The notes under the pieces are model-generated. The model was not told the origin of the DNA, made no database searches, and saw only the letters and a list, made by a program, of their open reading frames with translations. From the NCBI GenBank assembly GCA_044375625.1, contig JBILMH010000002.1, positions 9,654 through 73,653 of the forward strand: 64,000 bases of DNA, written 5' to 3'. The first letter of the stretch is position 1, and each line of letters begins with the position of its first letter. Below are positions 9,722-17,894 of the stretch, in pieces. The stretch is from CAISOG01 sp044375625 (GTDB taxonomy: Bacteria; Pseudomonadota; Alphaproteobacteria; CAISOG01). The position numbers were made by a program, and so were the translations under genes.

Positions 9722-9961
9722 GATAAAACCTAAAAAAAATTAAGGTGGGGCAGGGGGATAGGGGCACTGAAAGAAATAGTTTAAGCGAACGAAACTTGGC
9801 AATTTTGATTTTGAATTTGACCATCGATTTATTCATAGACCGTTGTATCATCCTTGCCAAGAGTGATGCAAATTGCCAGTTTATGGACGCTTTTTAACAA
9901 TCATCCTAAGCCGCACGAAAATCTTTCAAAGAATCGCATTGGGTGCTATGCAGGACTGACC

Positions 9962-12019
9962 ATGCCAAATCATCGTACCAAACGACGCCTATCCTTTCTT
10001 TCGGTAACAGCCCTGTTATCGGCAGGGCTTGCCGTGATTCCGTCGGCGTTTCTCAAGGCGGATGGGGCAGGGTTATTGCCGCTAGACCTGAACAGCGCTA
10101 GCATTGCTGAGGGTTTGCCGCCGCCCCCTGCACCAGTCCAAGAAATGCCTTCTGAGCAGCAGGCTAAGCCCGCAACAGCAGATGGCGCAAATTTGTTATC
10201 GTTGGATTTGAATCAAGACAGCATTTCGGAGGGGTTGCCGCAGCCAGCACCTCAGGCACCTGCACCAGCGAAAGCCGAAGGAACAGATAAGCTACAGCTC
10301 GATTTGGATAGTACCAGCATTGCTGAGGGCTTGCCAAAGCCCGTGCCTCAGGCACCTGCACCTGTTGCCCAAGCTGCACCCGCAACAGTAGATGGCGCAA
10401 ATTTGTTATCGTTAGATTTGAATCAAGACAGTATTTCGGAGGGGTTACCCAAGCCAGCGCCAGTTGCTCAAACTGCACCTGTTAAAGCCGAAGGAAGCGA
10501 GAAGTTACAGCTAGATTTGGATAGTACCAGCATTGCCGAGGGCTTGCCGAAGCCTGTGCAGCCAAAACCCGTTGCCCAGGCCGTCTCTGCACCCGCGAAA
10601 GCCGAAGGTGCTGATAAGCTACAGCTGGATCTGGATAGCAGCAGCATTGCTGAGGGGCTTGCGCCGCCACCAGCCCCTAAGACTGTAGCCGATGTTCCCC
10701 CTCAGCCTTCACAACCTGCTCCGTCAGCACCGCCAACGCCTGCAAGTCCAGCCATTATTGCCGCCGTGCCGCAGCCAATGCCAACACCAGCGCCAACTCC
10801 TGCGCCTAAAGCTGCCGTGAACGTAATGCCGCCCGCCCCAACATACGCCACCCCGCCAAGACCTGCACCAAGACCGACTCCCCGCAATGCCAGCAATGAT
10901 GCGTTTGAAACAATGCGTCAGCAGGGCAGTCAGTCGCCCTATACGGTGCCAGTCCCTGAACCGCGGCCAATGGCCAGCAATACCACCCCACCGATTCAAA
11001 CCCTGCGATCCCCCAACCGGACGCGCAGCGAATCATGGGACAATTTCATGAGTGAAAGCCGCCAGCAAGGGGCGGTTCCGAATAAAGCACCAGAGGCGCC
11101 CGTGACACCCGTGCCGCAACCCGTTCAACCCGTCGCACCAGTGGCCAAATCAACCTTGGCGCCTGTGACACCTGGCCTGCAGAATCAGACGCCGAACGTG
11201 ATTGCTGCGCTAGCGCCAGTAGTTAGCAATATCGCCCCGACTCCATTAACAGAAGAACAGTCAACCTATCCCAAACTCAGCAGTCAGGATAGCCGCCCGC
11301 AAGCACAGCTTAGCGTACAAGATCGTGAAAATCTGCGTCAACAGCTGGAGTCCGAGCGGGTCGAATCCAATAAGTTTTCGGGACAGGCCGCCCCAACTGA
11401 TCCAGCAGCCGCCCCGGTCTCAGCTCCCAAGAAAATGCCGTCGGCCAGTCTAGAAGACGTTTATCAGCAGCAATTGATGGCCTCGTCCAGCACGGTAACA
11501 ACCCTAACCGCTGGGGTGGAGCGGGATCGCGTGTTGGTGCCTAAGCGGGTAGACAATGGTGCCGAATCAGCCAATGACACCGCCGGCAATGCTGCCCCCC
11601 CCTCTGCGATGGCGGCCAAAGATACCAAAATTATTACCAGTGCAAGCCTGCCCATGCAGTCGTCATCGCTAAGTCGGGTAGATTTTGACAGAAAATCAAC
11701 GGTGATTTCGACGCAGGCCAAGGCGCAGTTGCGAGAGGTTTATCGCGCTTATCAGCAAAACAATACGGACATTGAGGTTGTTGGCCTTTACCAGCCCAAA
11801 GATACCGATGCCCCCCGTGTGATTAGTGGCGGTGCAAAAAATTCTGGCGATACCGACAATGCTGGCCTAGCTGCCCGTCAGGCGGAGGCAGTTTCCGCCT
11901 ATCTATTGCAACTTGGGGTACCAATGCAATCGGTGAATATCATTGTACGGGCGGCCGATGCGGGGCAGGGCGATGGCGCGGGCAGCTGGGTTGAGATTCA
12001 GCGCGGATCCGCCAACTAA
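9962..12019 (+). CDS. Pro/Ala-rich secreted protein with alternating repeats and OmpA-like end
   Basis: About 685 residues. I place the start at the ATG at 9962, which follows AGGA by six bases and opens a signal-peptide-like stretch (LSFLSVTALLSAGLAVIPSA); an earlier in-frame ATG lies at 9854. Residues about 33-240 hold six copies of a unit centred on L-x-L-D-L-x4-S-I-[AS]-E-G-L-P. The middle is a Pro/Ala/Thr-rich low-complexity spacer. The last about 120 residues (VDFDRKSTVIS, then QLREVYRAYQ, then ARQAEAVSAYLLQLGV) recall the OmpA/Pal peptidoglycan-binding fold, but the canonical NxxLSxxRAxxV motif is only partly kept. An envelope-spanning tether is plausible; no function is established. 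It is divergent from phaC. Confidence 0.8.
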   Translation: MPNHRTKRRLSFLSVTALLSAGLAVIPSAFLKADGAGLLPLDLNSASIAEGLPPPPAPVQEMPSEQQAKPATADGANLLSLDLNQDSISEGLPQPAPQAPAPAKAEGTDKLQLDLDSTSIAEGLPKPVPQAPAPVAQAAPATVDGANLLSLDLNQDSISEGLPKPAPVAQTAPVKAEGSEKLQLDLDSTSIAEGLPKPVQPKPVAQAVSAPAKAEGADKLQLDLDSSSIAEGLAPPPAPKTVADVPPQPSQPAPSAPPTPASPAIIAAVPQPMPTPAPTPAPKAAVNVMPPAPTYATPPRPAPRPTPRNASNDAFETMRQQGSQSPYTVPVPEPRPMASNTTPPIQTLRSPNRTRSESWDNFMSESRQQGAVPNKAPEAPVTPVPQPVQPVAPVAKSTLAPVTPGLQNQTPNVIAALAPVVSNIAPTPLTEEQSTYPKLSSQDSRPQAQLSVQDRENLRQQLESERVESNKFSGQAAPTDPAAAPVSAPKKMPSASLEDVYQQQLMASSSTVTTLTAGVERDRVLVPKRVDNGAESANDTAGNAAPPSAMAAKDTKIITSASLPMQSSSLSRVDFDRKSTVISTQAKAQLREVYRAYQQNNTDIEVVGLYQPKDTDAPRVISGGAKNSGDTDNAGLAARQAEAVSAYLLQLGVPMQSVNIIVRAADAGQGDGAGSWVEIQRGSAN
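10058..10680 (+). repeat. Six-unit alternating coding repeat
   Basis: Within the Pro/Ala-rich envelope gene, six units each start with [AV]-[DE]-G and continue to EGL[PA]. Units 2 and 4 share NLLSLDLNQDSISEGLP almost identically. Units 3, 5 and 6 share KLQLDLDS[TS]SIAEGL. The order is 1-A-B-A-B-B, so a two-unit block appears to have been duplicated. The DNA of the paired units is also nearly identical. Confidence 0.9.
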
Positions 12020-12063
12020 AACAATTTAAAAACGATTTAAAAACAATATCATGCTATAAGTTC

Positions 12064-12080
12064 TTCATAAAATTTATGAA
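12064..12080. repeat. Perfect AT-rich palindrome in a convergent intergenic region
   Basis: TTCATAAA-A-TTTATGAA is an inverted repeat with eight-base arms and a one-base centre. It lies between the 3' ends of the envelope-repeat gene and icd, so it is more likely a 3'-end or terminator-like element than an operator. Confidence 0.5.
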
Positions 12081-12132
12081 TGTAATATCGATTATCAAAA
12101 CCGCCAAGCCTTACCGCCAGCCATACTAAAAT

Positions 12133-13641
12133 TTAACTTTCGCCCTGCGCCTTGCTAAAGGCCTCTTTGCCATCAAAGCGATAGAGTTTTTCCAGATGCA
12201 TCCAGCTGACCTGGTCATGCAGGTGGCTTAGCAGTTTTTGCACCGCCTCATCCGTCACGGGGGTGGCGGGGTGGCGCGCCACAAAGCGGCAACGCCAATG
12301 ATCGACCAGGTCGGTGTTGGGATTGTTTTCGGGGTACACCACCGTGCCACGGCTGGAAATCAGTTTCAGCTGCCAATCGCTATCCGCACAGTGCGCCTCC
12401 AACCGATTCCCCAGCTCATAGACATCGCCGACATAGTCGACATAAACGTCGATCCCGACCAGTTCGCGCACGGCGGGATGCTGATCCGTATCGCCCTCCG
12501 CCGCCAGGGTGATATTGCTGTAAATGCGCGGTTCCACCCCGGGCAGGGTGTTGCCCAAATTGCTAATGATGCGGTCAACATAGGCGTTGGTGCTGCCCCC
12601 CTGACCCTTCGCCGCCAGATCGCCTGTTAAGTCTTGCCCGCCCGCCAAGGTCACAAAAACCGCGCTTTCGATGCGGTTGGCATGGTCGAATAAACCCTGG
12701 TGGCGCAGCATCATGACAGCGGACAGCAGCAGGGCAGTGGGGTTGGCCACCCCCTTACCCGCAATTTGCGGCGCGCTGCCGTGCACGGCCTCAAACATGG
12801 CGGCATGTGCCCCGATATTGGCGCTGGGCGCGACGCCCAGACCGCCGACCAGCCCCGCACCCAAATCGCTGATGATATCGCCATTCATGTTCGAGGTCAC
12901 AATCACCTCAAACTGTTCGGGCGCAATCACCATCTGATGGGCGCAGTTATCAATCAACAAATGTTCGCCTGCGATGTTGGGATAGGTGGGCAACAGATCC
13001 TCCATCGCCTGTTTCATCAGGCCTTCGGTCATTTTCATGATGTTGGCCTTGGTTGCGGTGTGCAGGGTTTTGCGCCCCTCCGCCTTGGCCAGCTCCATCG
13101 CAAAGCGCATGATTTTGCGGCACCCCTTACGCGACATCAGCTTCAGGCATTGGGCGACGTTGGGGGTTTGCATATATTCGATGCCCGCGTACAAATCCTC
13201 AACATTTTCGCGCACCACCACAAAATCAATGGCACGGTCAGAGAAGGGGGTTTTGATACCGGGCAGGGTGCGCACGGGGCGGACATTGGCATACAGCTCA
13301 AACAGCTTGCGCAGCGTGACATTAGCGCTTTTGTTGCCAAAGCCGATGGGGGTTTCCAGCGGGCCTTTCAAAGCCATGCCGCAGGATTCGATGGCGTCCA
13401 AAGCCTCCTGTGGCACGCCGGTTTCCACCCCACGGGCGAACAAACTTGCGCCAGCCTCGTTAACCTGCCAGTCAATCGGAGCGCCAGCGGCATCCAGCAC
13501 CCGCACGGTGGCCGCCACCACCTCTGGCCCGATGCCATCCCCCTGCAAAACCACCACTTTTTGACGGGGCAGGGCGGCGGTGGCAAGATTGGCTGTTGGG
13601 GATGATGCGGCGGGTGAAGAACTGTGTGAAGACTGGTGCAT
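12133..13641 (-). CDS. icd: NADP-type isocitrate dehydrogenase, alphaproteobacterial long form
   Basis: TCA-cycle enzyme oxidatively decarboxylating isocitrate to 2-oxoglutarate. The first about 350 residues are the isopropylmalate/isocitrate dehydrogenase fold: VVVLQGDGIGPEVV, GNKSANVTLRK with the isocitrate-binding Ser/Asn, VVVRENVEDLYAGIEY, NMNGDIISDLGAGLVGG and AVHGSAPQIAGKGVANPTA. A C-terminal extension of about 130 residues (GIDVYVDYVGDVYELGNRLE, VDHWRCRFVARHP) marks the Rickettsia/Thermus-like long subfamily. Cofactor preference is inferred from that family. The frame opens at a TTG at 13656, but the ATG at 13641 has GGAAAG eight bases upstream and is preferred. Confidence 0.92.
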   Translation of the reverse strand: MHQSSHSSSPAASSPTANLATAALPRQKVVVLQGDGIGPEVVAATVRVLDAAGAPIDWQVNEAGASLFARGVETGVPQEALDAIESCGMALKGPLETPIGFGNKSANVTLRKLFELYANVRPVRTLPGIKTPFSDRAIDFVVVRENVEDLYAGIEYMQTPNVAQCLKLMSRKGCRKIMRFAMELAKAEGRKTLHTATKANIMKMTEGLMKQAMEDLLPTYPNIAGEHLLIDNCAHQMVIAPEQFEVIVTSNMNGDIISDLGAGLVGGLGVAPSANIGAHAAMFEAVHGSAPQIAGKGVANPTALLLSAVMMLRHQGLFDHANRIESAVFVTLAGGQDLTGDLAAKGQGGSTNAYVDRIISNLGNTLPGVEPRIYSNITLAAEGDTDQHPAVRELVGIDVYVDYVGDVYELGNRLEAHCADSDWQLKLISSRGTVVYPENNPNTDLVDHWRCRFVARHPATPVTDEAVQKLLSHLHDQVSWMHLEKLYRFDGKEAFSKAQGES

Positions 13642-13949
13642 GCTAAGGCTTTCCAAAAAAACTGGCTGTGTTTTTACCCTAATCGTGCCGTGGTTAACAG
13701 ATGGTTATCATGGGTTAAAAACATGGTTTTTGCAGATGGTTTTGATGCTTTTCGCAGCCTGCTTCTCGCCAGCCGTTTGGGATGGAAATGCATCCTGCTT
13801 ATCCGCTCCGCTTGCGTCCGCCGTTTTTTTTGGGGGGGGGATGCAGGTCAATCCGTTGTTAGAGCATTTTCCATTTAGCCGCCAACCAGCCCCAAACCCA
13901 CCAATCCTGTCACCGCTAATTTACATAATATAAATTATACGATTTATGA
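13642..13949. other. Intergenic region upstream of icd
   Basis: No supported gene. A plus-strand frame of about 80 codons exists but has no recognisable protein features or ribosome-binding site. The stretch contains a T8G9 homopolymer junction at 13824-13840 and becomes strongly AT-rich after 13910, where the promoter block of the next gene begins. The icd promoter must lie here but I cannot place it. Confidence 0.5.
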
Positions 13950-13993
13950 AATCCAAAAACATATTGACACTTTATGTAGTACACTGTTTTAAT
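13950..13993 (+). promoter_or_regulatory. Sigma70-like promoter of the AT-rich orphan gene
   Basis: AAAAACATATTGACA ends at 13969, with a perfect -35 TTGACA at 13964-13969. A 17-base spacer leads to TTTTAA at 13987-13992 as the best -10. The 15 bases ending in TTGACA match those upstream of the orphan gene at 57605, and similarity extends weakly upstream (TTATAC, ATTT). Confidence 0.6.
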
Positions 13994-14020
13994 AAATTAA
14001 CACTTATGGAGAATTTATAA

Positions 14021-14215
14021 ATGGCAAAACGTAAACCTGTGCAATCATTTGAAAAGCGTAGAGATCAGTTTCTAGAAAAACATGGCGCTGAATATGGCCT
14101 TAAGGATGCTTATGATGCCCTTATTGCAGTCCAAACACCAGAAGCTGTTGCTGAAGCCTTAGATAGCCTAATTGAGGCTATGGAAGAATATGTCGAATCT
14201 ATTCCTGCTGGTTAA
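14021..14215 (+). CDS. AT-rich orphan small protein, 64 residues
   Basis: Not recognised. Small acidic-and-basic helical protein (KRKPVQSFEKRRDQFLEKHG at the start, then ALDSLIEAMEEYVES), no signal peptide, no transmembrane segment. A clear ribosome-binding site (GGAG at 14008-14011) and a near-consensus promoter support expression. Base composition is much more AT-rich than icd and fumC on either side. The stop at 14213-14215 is a TAA after which the same frame stays open for 96 codons, so this could be the N-terminal part of a longer interrupted gene. Function unknown. Confidence 0.6.
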   Translation: MAKRKPVQSFEKRRDQFLEKHGAEYGLKDAYDALIAVQTPEAVAEALDSLIEAMEEYVESIPAG

Positions 14216-14503
14216 CCTGATCGCAAAACTAGTTCTGGATTTTTTTGTGCTGAAATAGTTGTGGATGCGGCAACCAGTTTGGCTAAAAAACCGAATTTAT
14301 ACAGTGAAAATGTTAAAAAGATATTTTGGGAAGCTTTTAGAAGCGGTGGTTTTTTGGATAGATCTGTAAAGGCGTATGCGCACAATCTTAACGATTCCGC
14401 TAAGTTTTTTAATAATTTTCGTGATTGTTTAAATAAAGCATTTTCGGGTCAAGGCAACAATCCTCCAATAATCGATACCAGAATGATCGGACGTCATAGA
14501 TAA
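14216..14503 (+). pseudogene. In-frame continuation after the stop; possible gene fragment
   Basis: The frame of the 64-residue orphan gene continues open from 14216 to 14503 after its TAA. It contains VVDAATSLAKKPN followed by a helical, Lys/Phe-rich stretch. A GTG at 14261 could start an independent 80-residue protein, but I see no good ribosome-binding site before it. The part from VVDAAT onward resembles the C-terminal third of the orphan protein at 33222. It may be a nonsense-interrupted 3' half, a separate small gene, or a decayed remnant; I favour interruption or remnant. Confidence 0.4.
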
Positions 14504-14531
14504 TACGAGACCTTCTTAGATATCCCCCACC

Positions 14532-15977
14532 CTATTTCGGATTCGGAAACGCCATTTCCTCGGGCTTGACGGCGGCGTCGAACTGCTCGGCGGTTAGGAG
14601 GTTGAGGTCGAGGGCGGCTTGTTTCAGGCTAAGGTTTTCCTTAAAGGCTTTTTTGACCACGGCGGCGGCGTTGTCATAGCCGATAATCGGGTTAAGGGCT
14701 GTGGCCAAAATCAAGGAGTTATGCAGGTATTCTTGCAGCTGTTCCTTAACAGGATCAATCCCCACCACGCAATTGTCGGCAAAGCTGCGGCAGGCGTCAC
14801 TGAGCAGTTTGGTTGATTGCAGCACGCTGTAGATCATCACGGGCTTAAAGACGTTCAGCTGCAAAAAGCCGCCACTGCCCGCCACCGTCACCGTTACATG
14901 ATTGCCCATCACTTGGGCACAGACCATGGTCATCGCCTCAGCCTGCGTCGGGTTAACCTTACCCGGCATGATGGAGGATCCCGGCTCATTCTCCGGCAAA
15001 TGCAGTTCCCCCAGGCCGCATCGGGGGCCCGAAGCCAGCCAGCGGATGTCGTTGGCAATCTTGAACAGCTGGTTGGCCAGCAGGTTTAGGCCGCCCGACA
15101 GCGCGACCAGCGCGTCATGACTGGCCAAGGCCGCAAATTTGTTGGGCGCGCTGGTAAAGGGCAGACCCGTCAGATCCGCCAATTTGGCCGCCACCGCCTC
15201 ACCAAATCCTGGCTTAGCGTTCAACCCCGTGCCCAGGGCTGTGCCCCCCTGCGCCAGCTGATACAATTCGGGCAATACCGCCTGCAACTGCCGCTCCGCC
15301 ATCTCCAGCTGGGCGACAAAGGCGGAAAACTCCTGCCCCAGGCTCATCGGCACGGCATCTTGCAGGTGGGTGCGGCCAATTTTGCACAGTTTCATCCAGG
15401 CGGCCGATTTATCGGCAAAGGCTTTTTTCAAATGCGCCACCGCGGGCAACAATTCCTGCACCACCGCCGTCACCGCCGCCACATGCATCGCGGTTGGGAA
15501 GCAATCGTTGGAGGATTGGCCATAGTTAACATGGTCATTGGGGTGAACGGGCTTTTTTTGACCCAGCGGCGCGCCCAACAGCTCATTGGCGCGGTTGGCC
15601 ACCACCTCATTCAGATTCATGTTGGTCTGCGTCCCGCTGCCCGTCTGCCAGACCACCAGGGGGAATTGGTCGTCCAAACGCCCTTCCCCCACCTCACCCG
15701 CGGCCTGGGCAATTGCGCCTGCAATCTCGGTTGGCAGTGCGCCCATCTGTTGATTCACCAGCGCGCAGGCCTGTTTCACCAGGCCAAAGGCGTGGATGAG
15801 GGGCAGTGGCATCCTTTCCCCCCCAATCACAAAATTGCGGCGGGATCGTTCGGTCTGCGCGCCCCAATAGCAATCGGCGGGAACCTCTACCGCGCCCATG
15901 CTGTCGGTTTCGGTGCGGGTAGGGATGATTGGCTTGGCGTTAAGTTGGGCGTTGGGCTGGGCGTTGCTTAAGGTCAC
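14532..15977 (-). CDS. fumC: Class II fumarate hydratase
   Basis: TCA-cycle enzyme interconverting fumarate and malate, homotetrameric and iron-free. Family signatures: TETDSMGAVEVPADCYWGAQ near the start, GSGTQTNMNLNEV, HPNDHVNYGQSSND, the catalytic-loop signature GSSIMPGKVNPTQ and a KAFKENLSLKQAA tail. The frame opens at a GTG at 16034, but the GTG at 15977 has GAGGAG nine bases upstream and leaves less non-conserved N-terminus, so I use it. Both candidates are non-ATG. A short Asn/Ala-Pro linker precedes the conserved region. Confidence 0.93.
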   Translation of the reverse strand: MTLSNAQPNAQLNAKPIIPTRTETDSMGAVEVPADCYWGAQTERSRRNFVIGGERMPLPLIHAFGLVKQACALVNQQMGALPTEIAGAIAQAAGEVGEGRLDDQFPLVVWQTGSGTQTNMNLNEVVANRANELLGAPLGQKKPVHPNDHVNYGQSSNDCFPTAMHVAAVTAVVQELLPAVAHLKKAFADKSAAWMKLCKIGRTHLQDAVPMSLGQEFSAFVAQLEMAERQLQAVLPELYQLAQGGTALGTGLNAKPGFGEAVAAKLADLTGLPFTSAPNKFAALASHDALVALSGGLNLLANQLFKIANDIRWLASGPRCGLGELHLPENEPGSSIMPGKVNPTQAEAMTMVCAQVMGNHVTVTVAGSGGFLQLNVFKPVMIYSVLQSTKLLSDACRSFADNCVVGIDPVKEQLQEYLHNSLILATALNPIIGYDNAAAVVKKAFKENLSLKQAALDLNLLTAEQFDAAVKPEEMAFPNPK

Positions 15978-16114
15978 GGCGGGCGACTCCTCAAGTTCGG
16001 ATGAAAAGGGGGGCAGAAGCCAGGATATTTTCACGGAACTTGCCGCAGGGCAAGCGGGCAGGATGGATTAAGCCTAAAAGAAAGTGGTGGCAGGCTGTGG
16101 CAAGCCAAAACCGC

Positions 16115-16633
16115 TTAGCTAGAGCTTTCCTCACCCCGTTTTTGCTTGCGGAAGGAATCCAGCGAGATCACCTGCCCCGATTCTGTCGGCGCGGCCTTTT
16201 TGGATTTTGCCCCGGCCTTTTTGGTGGTGGGGGCAACATCCCCCTCCCCGCTTTTGGCATCCTCACGGCTGCGGGCGGCGGCGATGGTGTGAAATTGCAG
16301 GCCGAATTTGACCGCAGGGTCAGCAAAGGCGGTAATGGCGTGATAGGGCACGATCAACCGTTGCTGCACCGAATTAAAGCTTAAGGTCACCTCAAACAAA
16401 TCCTTCTTAACCTGCAAATCCCAATATTGGTGTTGCAGCACGATCGTCATTTCCTCAGGATAATTGCTTTTCAGCGCGTCGGGGATAATCACCCCCTCCT
16501 CATCCGTGCGAAAGCTGATGTAAAAATGGTGATCGTCTTTCAGTCCATGTTCATTGGCGTGTTTCAACGCCTCGTGAACCACCCCACGCAGGGCTTTTTC
16601 AACCATCAGATCATAGCGGAGATAGGCTGTCAT
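16115..16633 (-). CDS. sspB: SspB-family ClpXP adaptor, alphaproteobacterial type
   Basis: Adaptor that tethers SsrA-tagged and other substrates to ClpXP. The first about 110 residues form the substrate-binding domain (YDLMVEKALRGVVHEAL, HHFYISFRT, LQHQYWDLQV, VPYHAITAFADPAVKFGLQF). A Lys/Ala-rich flexible linker and a C-terminal ISLDSFRKQ segment follow, the latter resembling the ClpX-binding tail. Length 172 is typical of the alphaproteobacterial form. SmpB, which cooperates with tmRNA tagging, is also in the window. Confidence 0.93.
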   Translation of the reverse strand: MTAYLRYDLMVEKALRGVVHEALKHANEHGLKDDHHFYISFRTDEEGVIIPDALKSNYPEEMTIVLQHQYWDLQVKKDLFEVTLSFNSVQQRLIVPYHAITAFADPAVKFGLQFHTIAAARSREDAKSGEGDVAPTTKKAGAKSKKAAPTESGQVISLDSFRKQKRGEESSS

Positions 16634-16765
16634 AGGCTTTTTTTACATTATGGGTTGGCAGAAAGGATGAAACAAAAAGTTCCTAAAGCTATTTTGACTG
16701 TTGGGTGGTTAACAGCCTATTAACAGCGGTGATGGTTGCAGTTAAGCGGATAGAATCCCAAACGG

Positions 16766-16788
16766 CAAGGGGGTCAATTGCCCCCTTG
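16766..16788 (+). other. Hairpin just upstream of murB
   Basis: CAAGGGGG and CCCCCTTG form a perfect eight-base stem with a seven-base loop, ending six bases before the likely murB ATG at 16795. It could mask initiation or act as a weak terminator. It would lie inside the coding region if the earlier start codons are used. Confidence 0.4.
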
Positions 16789-16794
16789 AACAGT

Positions 16795-17835
16795 ATGGCG
16801 GCGGGTTTTAGATTAACACCATTCTTTATTGACCGTGAAGCCAGAAAGGCTGCCCCCCCCTTGCCTCCCCTGCCCCCCTTTGCCTCCACTGCTCCCCTGC
16901 CATCGCCATCCGCCCTGCCCACGGTGCGTGGCCGTTATCAATTCGATGTGCCCTTAGCGCCGCTTAGTTGGTTTCGGGTTGGCGGTACGGCGGATGTGGT
17001 TTTTAAGCCGGCCGATCCGTTGGATTTGGCGCAATTTATGGCGGAAAGACCGCCCGAGCTGCCCATTACCATCTTGGGGGCAACCTCTAACCTGTTAATT
17101 CGGGATGGCGGTATTCGCGGGGTGGTTATCCGTTTGGGGCGCGGCTTTGCCGAAGTGGTGCGCGAAGGACGGGATGAAACGATGATCACCGCGGGCGCGG
17201 CCTGCCTGGATCGTACCGTGGCGCAACAGGCGGCGGAATGGGGGCTGGCGGGCATGGAATTTTTGGTGGGGGTTCCAGGATCCATCGGGGGGGCGTTGCG
17301 GATGAACGCGGGCGCCTATGGCCAGGAATTGGCCTATATCTGTGTCAGCGCCGAAATCTGCGATAATCAAGGCAATTTGATGAGCGTGCCGGGGGAACAG
17401 TTGGGGTTTGGCTATCGCCAGTGCCTGATCAGCCCGCGTGATGTGTTTATTGGCTGTCGGTTGCGTGGTCGGTTGGATGATTCGGCGGCGGTGATGGCCA
17501 GGATGCAGGATATTGTTGATCAGCGCGAACAGACCCAACCGATTCGGGCGCGCACGGGGGGCAGCACCTTTCAAAACCCTACCCCCGAACAATCGCCGTT
17601 AAAGGCTTGGCAATTGATTGACCAGGCGGGATGCCGCGGCCTAACCCTGGGCGGGGCGCAGGTTTCGCCCCTGCATTGCAATTTCCTGCTGAACACGGGC
17701 AACGCCACCGCATCCGATTTGGAACAGTTGGGGGAATTGGTGCGGCAACGGGTGTTGGAGTCCAGCGGTGTCCATCTGCACTGGGAGATTAAGAGAGTGG
17801 GTGAGAATCTGCCCGCAACTTATTCTAAAGCATAG
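16795..17835 (+). CDS. murB: UDP-N-acetylenolpyruvoylglucosamine reductase
   Basis: FAD enzyme reducing UDP-GlcNAc-enolpyruvate to UDP-MurNAc in peptidoglycan synthesis. Motifs: SWFRVGGTADVV, ILGATSNLLIRDGGIRGVVI (FAD-binding), EFLVGVPGSIGGALRMNAGAYG, GGSTFQNP and CRGLTLGGAQVSPLHCNFL. Several in-frame starts exist (GTG 16705, ATG 16732, ATG 16795); none has a strong ribosome-binding site. The ATG at 16795 still leaves a Pro-rich N-terminal lead of about 45 residues and places the GC hairpin outside the gene. It is not next to murC or ddlB, unlike many alphaproteobacteria. Confidence 0.92.
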   Translation: MAAGFRLTPFFIDREARKAAPPLPPLPPFASTAPLPSPSALPTVRGRYQFDVPLAPLSWFRVGGTADVVFKPADPLDLAQFMAERPPELPITILGATSNLLIRDGGIRGVVIRLGRGFAEVVREGRDETMITAGAACLDRTVAQQAAEWGLAGMEFLVGVPGSIGGALRMNAGAYGQELAYICVSAEICDNQGNLMSVPGEQLGFGYRQCLISPRDVFIGCRLRGRLDDSAAVMARMQDIVDQREQTQPIRARTGGSTFQNPTPEQSPLKAWQLIDQAGCRGLTLGGAQVSPLHCNFLLNTGNATASDLEQLGELVRQRVLESSGVHLHWEIKRVGENLPATYSKA

Positions 17836-17894
17836 ATTTATGGTCGCGCTTTTGGGTGATGGTGGCTTGGGGGCGTTAATCAGCTTCTGGCCAG

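Noticed and set aside
9722..9961. Candidate promoter TTGACC at 9817 for the envelope-repeat gene
   Set aside because: No acceptable -10 hexamer at 16-18 bases; too weak to annotate.
12700..13605. 301-codon open frame opposite icd
   Set aside because: It is a shadow of GC-rich codon bias on the opposite strand; the His/Gln-rich translation has no recognisable domain and icd is certain.
13580..13933. 117-codon plus-strand frame upstream of icd
   Set aside because: Overlaps the icd 5' end, has no ribosome-binding site, and the translation looks random; treated as intergenic.
15117..15971. 284-codon open frame opposite fumC
   Set aside because: Antisense of a clear fumarase; biased composition (His, Gly, Gln) and no start signal.
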